From contig QKMZ01000005.1 of assembly GCA_003242885.1 (NCBI GenBank), positions 496,001-560,000 on the forward strand: a stretch of DNA of 64,000 nucleotides, in the 5' to 3' direction. This document shows positions 1-9,217 of this stretch, in pieces. The DNA is from Candidatus Melainabacteria bacterium. GTDB lineage: Bacteria > Cyanobacteriota > Vampirovibrionia > Obscuribacterales > Obscuribacteraceae. Each line of letters begins with the position of its first letter. Position 1 is the first letter of the stretch. The position numbers and the translations under genes were made by a program. Below the pieces are notes generated by a model that did not search any database, was not told the origin of the DNA, and worked only from the letters and a program-made list of their open reading frames with translations.

Positions 1-3
1 TCA

Positions 4-387
4 TCACAGCAAATCAATGTAGATCTTTTGATCACGAATATGCAGAGAATATTCTCTCAGCGGTAGGTTTGAGTTGGTCAAACAAGCACCGCTGCTGCAA
101 TCGTATTCCCAGTTGTGCCACAAGCAAGTAAACTTGCCACCTTTCGCTTTGTGATACCCGACGGGGCCGCCAAAGTGCCTGCAAATGTTGCTGATCGCTT
201 TGACTTTACCTTCGAAAATATAGAGCAGTATGTCGTGACCCTCAATCCACTTTGTTAACTGTCCATGCTTTGAGAGTTCGTCCATGGATGCAAGAAAAGG
301 ACAGACTCGCTGTTGCCCCAACTCGGAGATAATTATCTCGTCTCGTTCTTCGCTTGAGACGTTACTCTTGACTACCGAATTGCTCAT
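4..387 (-). CDS. Rieske-type [2Fe-2S] ferredoxin-like protein
   Basis: Small soluble iron-sulfur protein of the Rieske ferredoxin family, 127 residues from the ATG chosen here. The cluster-binding pattern is visible: Cys69-x-His71 in CRHFGG and Cys88-x-x-His91 in CLWH, which ligate a [2Fe-2S] centre with two Cys and two His. Such proteins carry electrons to dioxygenases or act as reductase subunits; no partner oxygenase is encoded in view, so the role is open. There is no signal peptide or membrane helix, so a cytoplasmic location is inferred. A TTG at 456 would add 23 residues of low-complexity sequence; neither start has a clear Shine-Dalgarno site. The stop lies three bases from the window edge, and downstream neighbours are unseen. 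Confidence 0.85.
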   Translation of the reverse strand: MSNSVVKSNVSSEERDEIIISELGQQRVCPFLASMDELSKHGQLTKWIEGHDILLYIFEGKVKAISNICRHFGGPVGYHKAKGGKFTCLWHNWEYDCSSGACLTNSNLPLREYSLHIRDQKIYIDLL

Positions 388-456
388 TTGTCTGTTAGCC
401 GTGAGAAAAAGGGGGCTACTACTTGAGACTCCGTAACCATTGTACGGACGCAGCAA

Positions 457-982
457 TGCATAATCATTAAAGAAAAGAAACGATTGTCATGAGTAAGTTT
501 CATGTTGAGCATGCGAAGCATGAAAAGTCCCCCATTTTTTGGCGCTTATTGACCCTTTTCATTGGCCAATTGAAACTAATTTCACGCGGGACTATAACAT
601 CCGTGTTTCGCTTTTTGACTCGTGCGGGCTTTTAATATGAGTCCAAAAATTCAGAAGTATTGTCGCGGTTAGGTGGCATGCAATAGGTGCGCTCGAGGTC
701 GTGGTGTGTCCTGATTCTGTAAGGCTCTTGCATAAAATGCGCTCGGGATTCTCTTAGCCAGGAAGACCTGCACCGAATATGGTGCTATTGGCAATTGCAT
801 CGCTGAGGTCTGCTTTGCACTGCATATTCTTTCTTCGGCACTGCGGTCTTGAGTCGTCAGGTGGAAAGATCAGGGAATTCGACAGCGTCAAGAGCGTAGA
901 ATATGCACTTCGACGTCAGCTCGGCGCGGGAAGTTGACGTGTCGTCATCTAGTTATTGTTCCTCTGGAACCAAGGAGTTTAT
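457..982. other. 525-bp gene-free region between Rieske gene and dodecin
   Basis: Divergent upstream region of the Rieske gene and of dodecin. Only short open frames occur and none has a convincing start. A partial inverted pattern around CATG repeats is present near 500-522. I see no tRNA, no riboswitch signature and no unambiguous promoter hexamers; promoters for both flanking genes must lie here. Confidence 0.4.
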
Positions 983-1189
983 ATGTCAGGCGTTTATAAA
1001 ATGGTCGAAATCGTTGGTACTTCATCGGTCAGCTTTGCAGAAGCGACCAAGGAAGCTGTTAAGCGTGCTGCTAAAACCATCCGTCACATGGGTTGGTTCG
1101 AAGTAGTCGAACAACGCGGCGCCATCAAAGATGGCACTGTTTCTGAATTTCAAGTCAAATTGAAAGTCGGATTCAAGCTGGACGAGTAA
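983..1189 (+). CDS. dodecin (flavin-binding protein)
   Basis: Dodecin, a 68-residue beta-alpha-beta-beta protein that assembles into a hollow dodecamer storing or sequestering flavins such as riboflavin, FMN or lumichrome. The start is fixed by AAGGAG at about 973-978 a few bases before ATG 983. Family hallmarks seen are the N-terminal VYKMVEI strand, the single helix, Trp38 in the GWFEV segment that in characterised dodecins stacks on the flavin ring, and the C-terminal QVKLKVGFKLDE strand. Length is exactly typical. It stands alone, followed 30 bases later by a strong intrinsic terminator, so it is probably a single-gene transcript. Cytoplasmic. Confidence 0.93.
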   Translation: MSGVYKMVEIVGTSSVSFAEATKEAVKRAAKTIRHMGWFEVVEQRGAIKDGTVSEFQVKLKVGFKLDE

Positions 1190-1215
1190 TTTCTCTTACT
1201 GGAAATAAAGACTGA

Positions 1216-1247
1216 AAAGGGGAGCCAAATGGCTCCCCTCTTACTTT
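1216..1247 (+). terminator. intrinsic terminator after dodecin
   Basis: Perfect 8-bp stem GGGGAGCC / GGCTCCCC (1219-1226 with 1231-1238) around an AAAT loop, followed by CTTACTTTT. It sits 30 bases after the dodecin stop and before the convergent upp gene. Confidence 0.85.
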
Positions 1248-1273
1248 TGCAGCTTTCGGACCGCTTGCGATGC

Positions 1274-1918
1274 TTATGTTCCGAAAATACGGTCGCCCGC
1301 ATCGCCCAAGCCTGGAACGATGTAGCCGTGTTCGTTCAAATTGTCGTCAAGCGCAGCGGTGGTGATTCTCACGTTTGGAAACTGCTCGTGTACGCGCTTT
1401 ACACCTTCCGGCGCGGCAACTATAGAGACCAAATGAATGGTTTGAACATTCAATTTGTGAAAAAGGTTGATGGCGGCGCATGCTGAGCCACCCGTTGCCA
1501 GCATCGGATCGAGAACGAAGACGCGGCTTTCGTTGGGGAGCGCTTCCGGCAGTTTTGCATAATAAGAAATCGCCTTCAGCGTCTCTTCATCGCGGCGCAG
1601 ACCAATGTGATAGATGCGGGCGTTGGCGAAAAGCTCTTGCGCTGCTTCTGCCAGGATGAGCCCAGCTCTCAAAACCGGCGCAAAAACCACATAGTCGCTT
1701 AGAGCTACACCCTTTGCTGGCCCGATTGGCGTCTCCACGCCCACTTCGCGAACGCCCAGCTCACGCATTGCTTCGTAGACCAGGAAATAGCTGAGCTGTC
1801 TGGCTTTCTCGCGAAATTCTCCCGACGGCGTCTGGTAGTCGCGCAGCCTGGTCAAAATATTCCTCGTAAGAGGATGATTTACGATCGTGAGTTTTGACGT
1901 GTCTGTGCCAGTAACCAT
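1274..1918 (-). CDS. upp: uracil phosphoribosyltransferase
   Basis: Pyrimidine salvage enzyme converting uracil plus PRPP to UMP and pyrophosphate; 214 residues, the normal length. The PRPP-binding loop VFVLDPMLATGGS, the early strand with VVFAPVLRAGL, and the C-terminal uracil-binding signature GYIVPGLGDAGDR are all present. ATG 1918 is preceded by GGGGGAGAA with good spacing. It starts 38 bases after the dxr stop on the same strand, so dxr-upp probably form an operon. Cytoplasmic, often GTP-activated in this family. Confidence 0.96.
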   Translation of the reverse strand: MVTGTDTSKLTIVNHPLTRNILTRLRDYQTPSGEFREKARQLSYFLVYEAMRELGVREVGVETPIGPAKGVALSDYVVFAPVLRAGLILAEAAQELFANARIYHIGLRRDEETLKAISYYAKLPEALPNESRVFVLDPMLATGGSACAAINLFHKLNVQTIHLVSIVAAPEGVKRVHEQFPNVRITTAALDDNLNEHGYIVPGLGDAGDRIFGT

Positions 1919-1956
1919 TGGAGCTTTCTCCCCCTGTGTGAGGCGCCTGTGTGCGC

Positions 1957-3132
1957 TTATGCCGCCCGTGACTTGAGGAGGTTGTCTGCCTCTTGTCGAG
2001 CCCAGCGATCCGCCTCAAGTATATCGTCCAAACCGGGATTGGTGACCGGCTTGTGCTTCTCTAATACCTGTTCGATAAGTTTTGGAATGTCTTTGAAGCC
2101 AATTCGTTCGTTTAGGAAGGCGGCAACGACTATTTCGTTGGCTGCATTCATGACGCAAGCGCTTGTATTGTCCTCGGATGCCACTTTCTTGGCGATTGCC
2201 AGACAGGCAAAACGTTCTATATCCGGCTCTTCGAAAGTAAGTTGGCTGAGCGTCGTCAGATCGAGGCGAGGAACGCGCTCTGAATGGACTCTTTCAGGAT
2301 GGAACAAGGCGTAGTGAATCGGCAGGCGCATGTCAGGCAAGCCCATTTGTCCCACTATTGAGCCGTCCACGAATTCTACTGCCGAATGGAGAATAGATTG
2401 CGGGTGAACAACTACGCGAATTCTATCGGCGGTAATGTCGAAAAGCCACCGCGCTTCGACTATCTCTAAGCCTTTATTCATCAGCGTTGCGGAGTCGATG
2501 GTTATCTTCTGACCCATGCTCCAATTTGGATGTTTTAGCGCATCACTTCTGGTGGCAGATTCAATTTGTTCTTTAGTCCAGGTACGAAAAGGACCGCCCG
2601 ATGCAGTAAGCCAGATTGAGTGAACATCGTTGGTCGTGTATCCGCTCAATGACTGGAAGATTGCGGAGTGCTCACTGTCTACAGGAACGATTTTTGCACC
2701 GTATTTTTGAACCATCGGCATCACCGCACTGCCGGCGGCGACCAATGTTTCCTTATTCGCAAGCGCAATCGTCTTGCCCTTCTCGATAGCTTTTGCTGTC
2801 GGTTTCAATCCAAGAAATCCGACTACACCTGTAACGACAGTGTCGGCGCCACTTTCTGCCGCGACTGTTTCTAGACCAGTAGAACCTGTTTCAATTTCAA
2901 CGCGAATTTCCGAGCCAAGCTTCTCGAGCAGTGTTTTTCGATTCTCGTCCGTTGGAACGCCAACAACTGCAGGGCGAAATTGCTTGATCTGTTCGGCAAA
3001 GACGTCGAGATTGCCGGCTCCGGCAGCCAGTGCTACGACTTCCAGGGTATCTCTATGTGCCTGGACGATGTCGAGAGTTTGCCGTCCGATAGAGCCTGTA
3101 GAGCCTAATAGACTGATTTTTTTGGTTGCCAT
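1957..3132 (-). CDS. dxr: 1-deoxy-D-xylulose 5-phosphate reductoisomerase
   Basis: Second enzyme of the MEP isoprenoid pathway: isomerises and reduces DXP to 2-C-methyl-D-erythritol 4-phosphate using NADPH and a divalent metal. From ATG 3132 the protein is 391 residues. The start was chosen because KKISLLGSTGSIG, the Rossmann NADPH loop, follows directly and AGGTGG lies upstream; a TTG at 3180 would add a non-conserved 16 residues. Other conserved segments seen are ALANKETLV, the metal site VDSEHSAIFQ, and the substrate loop TASGGPF with MNKGLE(I/V)EA. Followed closely by upp. Confidence 0.96.
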   Translation of the reverse strand: MATKKISLLGSTGSIGRQTLDIVQAHRDTLEVVALAAGAGNLDVFAEQIKQFRPAVVGVPTDENRKTLLEKLGSEIRVEIETGSTGLETVAAESGADTVVTGVVGFLGLKPTAKAIEKGKTIALANKETLVAAGSAVMPMVQKYGAKIVPVDSEHSAIFQSLSGYTTNDVHSIWLTASGGPFRTWTKEQIESATRSDALKHPNWSMGQKITIDSATLMNKGLEIVEARWLFDITADRIRVVVHPQSILHSAVEFVDGSIVGQMGLPDMRLPIHYALFHPERVHSERVPRLDLTTLSQLTFEEPDIERFACLAIAKKVASEDNTSACVMNAANEIVVAAFLNERIGFKDIPKLIEQVLEKHKPVTNPGLDDILEADRWARQEADNLLKSRAA

Positions 3133-3304
3133 GATATGTCGGAACCACCTGACTACTTGCCTTTCGGCTAATTTTACCAATTGTGCCGTCTAATCACTGT
3201 GATGCGGGCCGCTCACACTTCATAAACTGAGGGTTCGGAACTATTCGCCCCCATCCTGTATGGTTAACTGCTACCAACTCGTTTGGTAAACCAAGGAGAA
3301 TTAA

Positions 3305-4732
3305 ATGCTTTCCAAGTTTGTTGTTTCACGTGTCGTGAAAACATTCGTCGTCGCTCTAACCATCCCGCTTTTGTCTGGGTGTGTGGTAGAGCAGCGTTTG
3401 TCGTGGTCGCCGGATGGAAAGAAAATGGCGATAGTCGGCGCAGACGGATTGCGTGTTTCTTTAGACAGCGGGATTCATCTGGCAGACCCAGTGGACGTCG
3501 ATGCTCAGTCGGTCGCCTGGTTTCCTGATTCTAAGCGTGTTGCGTTGGTCACAAAGGCTAATTGTGAGAATTGGGCCGAGCTTGAAAAATCGGTAGACAA
3601 AGAAGAAGTTGAAGCGATAAAGGTCGGCGCCGCGCAGATGCTCAAGCAGTTGGAGCTATGCGGTGGTGACTTTGCTGTATGCCGCGATGCGCTCATGAAG
3701 GAAAACTTCAACGCCACGTACGTTCAGCCAGTTTTGTATTACCTTCGCTCGACAGCGCAAGATAACATGCAACGCCTCGTCGGAAGAGAATGGAAAGATA
3801 TGAAGACGATGGATGCGTTCGTGTGCATCTCTCACATCAAAGTATATGAAGTTGACGCAAGCGGGAAGCTACAGCTAAAGCAAACTTTGGCGAGCACTGC
3901 GAATACCTTTGAATCAATCAAAGTAAGTCCGTCAAATGAGTTCATATGTTTGGTTGATAAAGATAAAAATCTCTGTTTGGTTCAAACAACCGCAACTGCA
4001 AAGGGTTATCGCCGCATTGCTTCAAAGTTTGCAAAACAGCCGGATTGGGATTTTAATACCGATGTGATTTACGGTTTGCACTCTGTCGTGCGCACCGACA
4101 AAAAAGGCTCATCTGAGGCTCAAGAACTCGTTTCTGTTGATGTGAGGAAAGGCGGAACGCTAAAACGCTTGTCGTGGGCTGAAACCACAAACGGCAAAGT
4201 GCGTTCTACCGTCGATGGCAATTTGATTTTCGGCTCTTTTGTTAGCGTTCCTGCAAGTAAAAAAGCCAAGGCTCAAAATGCCGATGCTTTGAGTGTTTTA
4301 AACCTGACCAGCGGCAAGTCAAAACGTGTATTTGTTGCTGCCGGCGGCGATAGATTGGAGAGTTTCGAAGTCAGTCCGGACGGAAAGAAAATCTCCATAA
4401 CCAACACAAATGGAGCGGTGAAGATTGTCTCGTTGCCTGGGGGGACGTACAAGGTCGTTGTGCCTGGTGTTGCTAAAAATGAGCGTGATGTTTTTACACC
4501 AGTTTGGAAAAACAATGACGAAATTTGCTACGAGCGTCTGTCTACCAAGGACGGCTCGGGACAAGTTGCTCTGCTTTCGTTAAGTACAAACAAGTCCAAG
4601 GACATCAGTCTTAAGTGGCCGGCCGAGGCTGTTCGCGGGCTCTTGAACGATCCGAAAAAGGGTAGCAAGCTGTCGTTTGAAGACATGATCAAAGATTTGG
4701 AAGAACATAAAAGGGCAAACTTGAAAAGTTAG
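3305..4732 (+). CDS. lipoprotein with WD40/TolB-like beta-propeller repeats
   Basis: 475-residue secreted lipoprotein. The N-terminus has a basic start, a hydrophobic stretch and the lipobox LLSG-Cys26, then LSWSPDGKKMAIVG, a typical blade motif of TolB/WD40-like propellers. Related (S)PDGKKISI segments occur near residue 360, so blades flank a middle region containing several Cys residues around 77-128. AGGAG about eight bases before ATG 3305 supports the start. A small hairpin TACCAA-CTCGT-TTGGTA (3272-3288) lies just before that SD. Function unknown; propeller lipoproteins often scaffold envelope complexes. Ends six bases before the convergent stop of the next gene. Confidence 0.75.
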   Translation: MLSKFVVSRVVKTFVVALTIPLLSGCVVEQRLSWSPDGKKMAIVGADGLRVSLDSGIHLADPVDVDAQSVAWFPDSKRVALVTKANCENWAELEKSVDKEEVEAIKVGAAQMLKQLELCGGDFAVCRDALMKENFNATYVQPVLYYLRSTAQDNMQRLVGREWKDMKTMDAFVCISHIKVYEVDASGKLQLKQTLASTANTFESIKVSPSNEFICLVDKDKNLCLVQTTATAKGYRRIASKFAKQPDWDFNTDVIYGLHSVVRTDKKGSSEAQELVSVDVRKGGTLKRLSWAETTNGKVRSTVDGNLIFGSFVSVPASKKAKAQNADALSVLNLTSGKSKRVFVAAGGDRLESFEVSPDGKKISITNTNGAVKIVSLPGGTYKVVVPGVAKNERDVFTPVWKNNDEICYERLSTKDGSGQVALLSLSTNKSKDISLKWPAEAVRGLLNDPKKGSKLSFEDMIKDLEEHKRANLKS

Positions 4733-4738
4733 TCGCTT

Positions 4739-4996
4739 TTAGCGTTGCTGTTGAAGCTTCACTTGTTGCTTGCGGAATAGCTCTTCCAATGCAATTAGAA
4801 CAGAGGCGATTGCAACTAGTCCGAGCATCGCAGCCGGCCAAGTCACTATCTGCAAGAACTCACTCAGTGATTTCTCAGTAAGGTAGGACATCAATGCGGT
4901 AAATCCGATTATCACGTAGAACGGAAATCCGCAAATCAGAAAGATTGTTGTTGCCCAATCGGCGACTTCTTTATGTGTTTGTTCGTTTGTTTTCAT
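4739..4996 (-). CDS. small two-helix membrane protein, unknown
   Basis: 85-residue protein with two predicted membrane segments: about residues 15-40 (TIFLICGFPFYVIIGF) and 48-70 (VTWPAAMLGLVAIASVLIA), then a basic Gln-rich tail. I do not recognise the family. It is convergent with the lipoprotein gene, six bases apart, and could share its transcription end. GAGG directly precedes the ATG but with very short spacing. Confidence 0.55.
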   Translation of the reverse strand: MKTNEQTHKEVADWATTIFLICGFPFYVIIGFTALMSYLTEKSLSEFLQIVTWPAAMLGLVAIASVLIALEELFRKQQVKLQQQR

Positions 4997-5132
4997 AACC
5001 TCAGTATGGGTTAACCGGGGTTAAGAATCGGTTATGGATTCGCTTATCATCGCGATCTTTCACCATGTCTTAATTGTTTAGGCTGGCTCTAAATTGTTTT
5101 TTCGCCGGACTCTCAAACGTTCTTGCAGAAGT

Positions 5133-6122
5133 CTAAAAGCTCTCGATTTCTTTGCGGTCTTTGTCAGCCAGATCTTTTCGTCCCATTTTTTCGTAAGCCG
5201 CGGCCCGTTCTTTAAGCGCGATTTTGGACGGCTGCAATTCAAAGGCCTTCGTGAAGTCTGCAATAGCTTCTTTGTGCCTTCCCATACTTTCGTAGGCTCT
5301 GGCTCTATTTAAATAGCCAGTGTCATCCTGTTTGTTGTGCGCCACAAGCCCGTTCAAACTCTTGATCGCTTCTTCCTGTTTGCCCATGGCACGCAAACAC
5401 GCGACTTCGCGGTAAACGACCTGGTCTTCGTACTTTAGTTTTAAGAGCCTTCGATATTCAGCAATCGCGCTATCGTACTGCTTGAGGTTTTCCATAATCG
5501 TTGCGCGCTGAACCCAATACTTTCTTTCCGGTTTTGGATTCAACTTCAAAAACATGTCTATGTCTTTGAGCGCTTCTTTGTCGCGCTTCAAATTACTGAG
5601 CGCACCGGCGCGTTCGTGATAGCCTTCATAATCAGGTTTTTTGACGGTCAAACCTTTGGTCGCAAACTTAATGCCGCTTTCGAAATCACCCTTGGCGTCA
5701 TAGCATTCGGCCAGCCGAACCCAGGCTTTTCCGAGCTCAGGGTCAATTTCTAAAGCGCGCCGCAAGCACTTTTCCGCTTTATCCGTCCCGCCGGCTAAGT
5801 CGTTGTAGTTGTTCAAGTAGGCATTGCCCAATTCCGTCAACACATACGCGTCATTAGGATGTTTGCGCTGAATTTCGCGCAGCATTCTGGCGCTCTCACC
5901 ATAGTGACCTAGTTGTCCAAGGCGAAGTGCCTCATCAAAAGCCCGTCCATCAGCACTGCTCGCCAACGCCGGCGAGAATATGTTTGCGAAGAAAAATACG
6001 GCGATGCAACATCGTTGCGCATTTAAAAAACGTTTCGCGCTCAAAACCCATTTCACGCTCAAAGATAGCCTGTCTCTAAAGGCATCATATTTGGTGGCAA
6101 AAACTATTTCCATCGTTCGCAT
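5133..6122 (-). CDS. secreted TPR protein, third of a tandem paralogous trio
   Basis: 329 residues: a long N-terminus with one hydrophobic stretch (CIAVFFFANIFSPALA, near residues 39-54) likely serving as signal peptide or anchor, then about seven degenerate tetratricopeptide repeats. The end of the protein, YEKMGRKDLADKDRKE, is nearly the same in the two genes upstream, as are KCLRRALEIDPE and KDKEAL-type segments. TPR repeats bind partner proteins; the partner is unknown. It lies 33 bases after the stop of its paralogue on the same strand, so the three are probably one transcript. Gene duplication is the simplest explanation. Confidence 0.8.
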   Translation of the reverse strand: MRTMEIVFATKYDAFRDRLSLSVKWVLSAKRFLNAQRCCIAVFFFANIFSPALASSADGRAFDEALRLGQLGHYGESARMLREIQRKHPNDAYVLTELGNAYLNNYNDLAGGTDKAEKCLRRALEIDPELGKAWVRLAECYDAKGDFESGIKFATKGLTVKKPDYEGYHERAGALSNLKRDKEALKDIDMFLKLNPKPERKYWVQRATIMENLKQYDSAIAEYRRLLKLKYEDQVVYREVACLRAMGKQEEAIKSLNGLVAHNKQDDTGYLNRARAYESMGRHKEAIADFTKAFELQPSKIALKERAAAYEKMGRKDLADKDRKEIESF

Positions 6123-6155
6123 AAAATTTGGTATGGGCGATTGCGTCGCATCCGA

Positions 6156-7058
6156 TTATAATCGCTCCGCTTCTTTGCGATCCCTTGCTGCCAAGTCCTT
6201 TCTACCCATCTTTTCATACGTATCTGCTCTTTCTTTATATAGTGTTGCCGATGGTAGAAGTTGAATCGCCTTGCTGTAGTCTGCAACAGCTTCCTTTAGC
6301 TTGCCCTGTTTTACCAGTAAATTACCGCGTGCTTCGTAAGCGGCATCATCATCGTCATTGTGTTTTAGCAAATTGTTGAGACAAGCTATCGCTTCGCCTT
6401 GCCTGTTTAATTTCTCGAGGCAGCGCGCTTCCTTGAAGGCGGTTCCGTCATCATAGTGTTCATTTTGCATCACGCGGTAGTCGGCAAGCGCGCGCTCGTA
6501 CAATTTCAAATTCTCCAAAATGCTCGCCCTTCGTTCGAACGCTTTTCGGTCCCGTTTGCGCAGCGAGATAAATTTGTCGAGGTCTGCGAGTGCTTCTTTG
6601 TCTTTGTGTTGGTTACTGTATGTCGCGGCGCGCTCCATGTAAGCTTGAGTATCAGGTCGTTTAACGGTTAACGCTTTGGTCGACATTTGGATGGCAAGGT
6701 CGTATTTGCATTGGGCGTTGGCCCATTCGCTCATGTGGTAATAAGCTTTGCCGAACTCCGGATCCATTTTTATCGCCTTACGGAAGCACTTCTCCGATTT
6801 GATTTGTCCACCAGCCATTTCATTAGTGTCGTTCAGATAAGTCTGACCAAGTTCAACCAGCAAACTTGCATTGTTCGGATGCAGTCTGCAGAGCTTTTCC
6901 AGAATCCCGCTCGCTTGATCGTGGTGCCCGTCCCTGATGAGCTGCTGGGCGCGCTCGTATTGAAAGTCTTCTACCGATTTGCAATTTCCGGAACTTCCTA
7001 AGACAAGGGTGGTAATCAGAAATCCGATGGCAAAAACTTTGAACCTGGAAGGAAACAT
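6156..7058 (-). CDS. secreted TPR protein, second of a tandem paralogous trio
   Basis: 300-residue paralogue of the neighbouring genes. A clear signal-like N-terminus (basic start, hydrophobic VFAIGFLITTLVLGSSG) precedes TPR repeats; KCFRKAIKMDPEFGKAY and YEKMGRKDLAARDRKE align with both neighbours. It is the shortest of the three. Only 12 bases separate it from the upstream paralogue. Probably periplasmic or membrane-tethered; the bound partner is not identifiable. Confidence 0.82.
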   Translation of the reverse strand: MFPSRFKVFAIGFLITTLVLGSSGNCKSVEDFQYERAQQLIRDGHHDQASGILEKLCRLHPNNASLLVELGQTYLNDTNEMAGGQIKSEKCFRKAIKMDPEFGKAYYHMSEWANAQCKYDLAIQMSTKALTVKRPDTQAYMERAATYSNQHKDKEALADLDKFISLRKRDRKAFERRASILENLKLYERALADYRVMQNEHYDDGTAFKEARCLEKLNRQGEAIACLNNLLKHNDDDDAAYEARGNLLVKQGKLKEAVADYSKAIQLLPSATLYKERADTYEKMGRKDLAARDRKEAERL

Positions 7059-7070
7059 TCTCTCTAACCC

Positions 7071-8039
7071 TTACATGCGATCCGCTTCTTTTCTGTCTTT
7101 GTCTGCCATGTCTTTGCGCCCTATTTTTTCGAAAACAGAAGCGCGTTCTTTTAAGGCTGTAGGCGAAGGTGACAAATCGAGTGAAGTCGAATAGTCCGTT
7201 ATCGCCTCTTTGTGTTTGCCAATGCTCTCATATAGCCGCGCTCTGGTGAGATAACCGGTGTCATCAAATTTGTTGTGCGCGATTAGTTGGTTTAATACTT
7301 TGAGTGCGTCGTCTGGTCTGTTCATAGCCTTTAGGCAGGCTACTTCGCGGAACACAATAGAGTCTTCATAGTGCTCTTTTTGCATGGTGCGATAAACTGC
7401 CAGTGCTTTGTCGTACTGCTTCAGATTCTCGAGAATCCCAGCCTTTTGCAAGTAGATCTTATTCCTGTGGCGCTGATCTTTGGGCAGCGGAGTTTTTGAT
7501 AGGAACAGATCGAAATCGGCTAGCGCTTCTTTGTCTTTGTGCAACATGCTATACGCTCCTGCACGTTCAACAAGTGCTGTGACATCAGGTTGTTTGACAG
7601 ACAGTGCCTGAGTTGCCAGCTTCACAGCCATTTGCCAGTTGCCGTGAGCGCTATACCACTCAGAAAGTTTTTTGTAGCCGCGACCATATTGCGGCTGAAC
7701 TTCAATCGCTTTTCGGAAGCACTTTTCCGCTATGGCTGTGCTGTGAGTCAGGTCGGCTGCGTTATTCATGTGGGCATGGCCAAGCTGGCAAAGGACGAAT
7801 GCGTCTTTAGGATTGCGTTGATTGACTCCGGTGAGAACGCGTATAGCCTCCGGAAAATGACCGGTATCGCATAGGCGGATGGCATCATTGACGCGCTGTG
7901 AATCGTAAGCATCCATCGCTAATGCTGGAGCCGCAAGACAAAGGACGGTAATGGCGGGGATAATTCGCGCCGAATCGAAACGCTTAGGAGTTTTCTTTGC
8001 GATACTGAATGTGGTGGCGCTGTTTGAGTTCAACCGCAT
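7071..8039 (-). CDS. secreted TPR protein, first of a tandem paralogous trio
   Basis: 322 residues. The N-terminus ends in a hydrophobic stretch with a good cleavage site (LCLAAPALA then MDAYD). TPR repeats follow, with KCFRKAIEVQPQYGRGY and FEKIGRKDMADKDRKE shared with the two downstream paralogues. It is the promoter-proximal member of the trio on the minus strand; a 68-base gap separates it from the unknown gene at 8108. Confidence 0.82.
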   Translation of the reverse strand: MRLNSNSATTFSIAKKTPKRFDSARIIPAITVLCLAAPALAMDAYDSQRVNDAIRLCDTGHFPEAIRVLTGVNQRNPKDAFVLCQLGHAHMNNAADLTHSTAIAEKCFRKAIEVQPQYGRGYKKLSEWYSAHGNWQMAVKLATQALSVKQPDVTALVERAGAYSMLHKDKEALADFDLFLSKTPLPKDQRHRNKIYLQKAGILENLKQYDKALAVYRTMQKEHYEDSIVFREVACLKAMNRPDDALKVLNQLIAHNKFDDTGYLTRARLYESIGKHKEAITDYSTSLDLSPSPTALKERASVFEKIGRKDMADKDRKEADRM

Positions 8040-8107
8040 CTGACTGTCCGCAGGTAAGTCGATTAAACGACTATTCTTAGGATACAGTGTTTCTGCTTAA
8101 GCTGAGG

Positions 8108-9217
8108 TTATGGCAATTCGATACGCGGGAATGCGTTGTTCTTCATCAGGTTGCGCATGAATGTGAGCGCTACTTCGCGGTGTTTCGCCTGATCGTAGCT
8201 GCCGCCCCAGAATCCATAATAGTATTCTGGGAAACGCGGATCTCTGGAATCACCATAGATGCGATAAGGGTCGAGCGGCATCACTGCATTTCCTGGCGGC
8301 ACTCGGTTTATCCGCTGCAGTCCAGTGCGCGAATCTGTGTCAACCGCCTTCAGCAGCGAGATTGCGTCATCCATCTTCTTTAGTGAATATGGATTATTCA
8401 GCTCGATAAACCGACCGCCGTTGAGGACTTGATCGATAATCGGCTTCATCGCTTGTGCTGCATAGACGTCAGCCAGATAAATCTTGAAATATGGGTTGTC
8501 CGAAGTCTTTACGGACTCTTCGAGACTTTTTGCCTGAATGTCGAGGACATTAGAAGAGGTCTTCGACATGCGCAGGAAGTAATTCATTGCGTCGCCGCTG
8601 ACAGCACGACCTCCAGGAGCCTGGAAATCTACTTGCTGACCGGGTTTGAAGTTTGAGAAGCCTTTAAATCCGTTCTCGACCGCCATCGCTTCGTTAACTT
8701 TGAGGCGCGTAGCTTCAAGGTCGCGTTTGTCGGAATTCATCTCGATTTCTTTGGCTTGAATCGAATAGTAGTGTCGGCGTGGCCTCTCTGACACGGTTCC
8801 GTCCCCGCCTCGAATCTGTTCCATCTCTCCTGAGCCATCCAGCCAGAAGAAATAGCCCTTCGAGTCCACGAAGTGCTTGACCTTGACCCCTTCCGGGATT
8901 CCTTGAATGCTCAATTGCTGATAGTTCGGATTAACCGCCAGTTTGCGGTCGAAGTCCGGTTCGCCATAACGCAGCGTCAGTTTGCCATTAACGACCGGGT
9001 CCGGAATGGTTCTGTCCGAAACTGCCGGGCGGGTGCCGTTTTGCAGAATTTCAGGCTGGGTTTGCCCGCCCACCAAGCGATCACGGATGCGGTCGCGGAA
9101 TGAAGTGCTGGGCTCTTGGTACTGTGTCCGTACCCAATATTCACTGTTGTCCAGAACACTGCCCTGCGGCACTTTTGCCGCTTGCGGGTCAAATTGTTCG
9201 TTTGTACGTTCGCCCAT
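8108..9217 (-). CDS. hypothetical protein, 369 aa
   Basis: I do not recognise this protein. It has no signal peptide or membrane helix; the N-terminus is hydrophilic, and the middle is rich in charged residues. A Tyr/Trp-rich end (EYYYGFWGGSYD near residues 332-343) and a segment mentioning KGYFFWLDGSGEME suggest a beta-rich fold. AAGGA nine bases before ATG 9217 supports the start. It sits alone between the thrS terminator and the TPR trio on the same strand and may be cotranscribed with the trio, 68 bases away. Confidence 0.65.
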   Translation of the reverse strand: MGERTNEQFDPQAAKVPQGSVLDNSEYWVRTQYQEPSTSFRDRIRDRLVGGQTQPEILQNGTRPAVSDRTIPDPVVNGKLTLRYGEPDFDRKLAVNPNYQQLSIQGIPEGVKVKHFVDSKGYFFWLDGSGEMEQIRGGDGTVSERPRRHYYSIQAKEIEMNSDKRDLEATRLKVNEAMAVENGFKGFSNFKPGQQVDFQAPGGRAVSGDAMNYFLRMSKTSSNVLDIQAKSLEESVKTSDNPYFKIYLADVYAAQAMKPIIDQVLNGGRFIELNNPYSLKKMDDAISLLKAVDTDSRTGLQRINRVPPGNAVMPLDPYRIYGDSRDPRFPEYYYGFWGGSYDQAKHREVALTFMRNLMKNNAFPRIELP

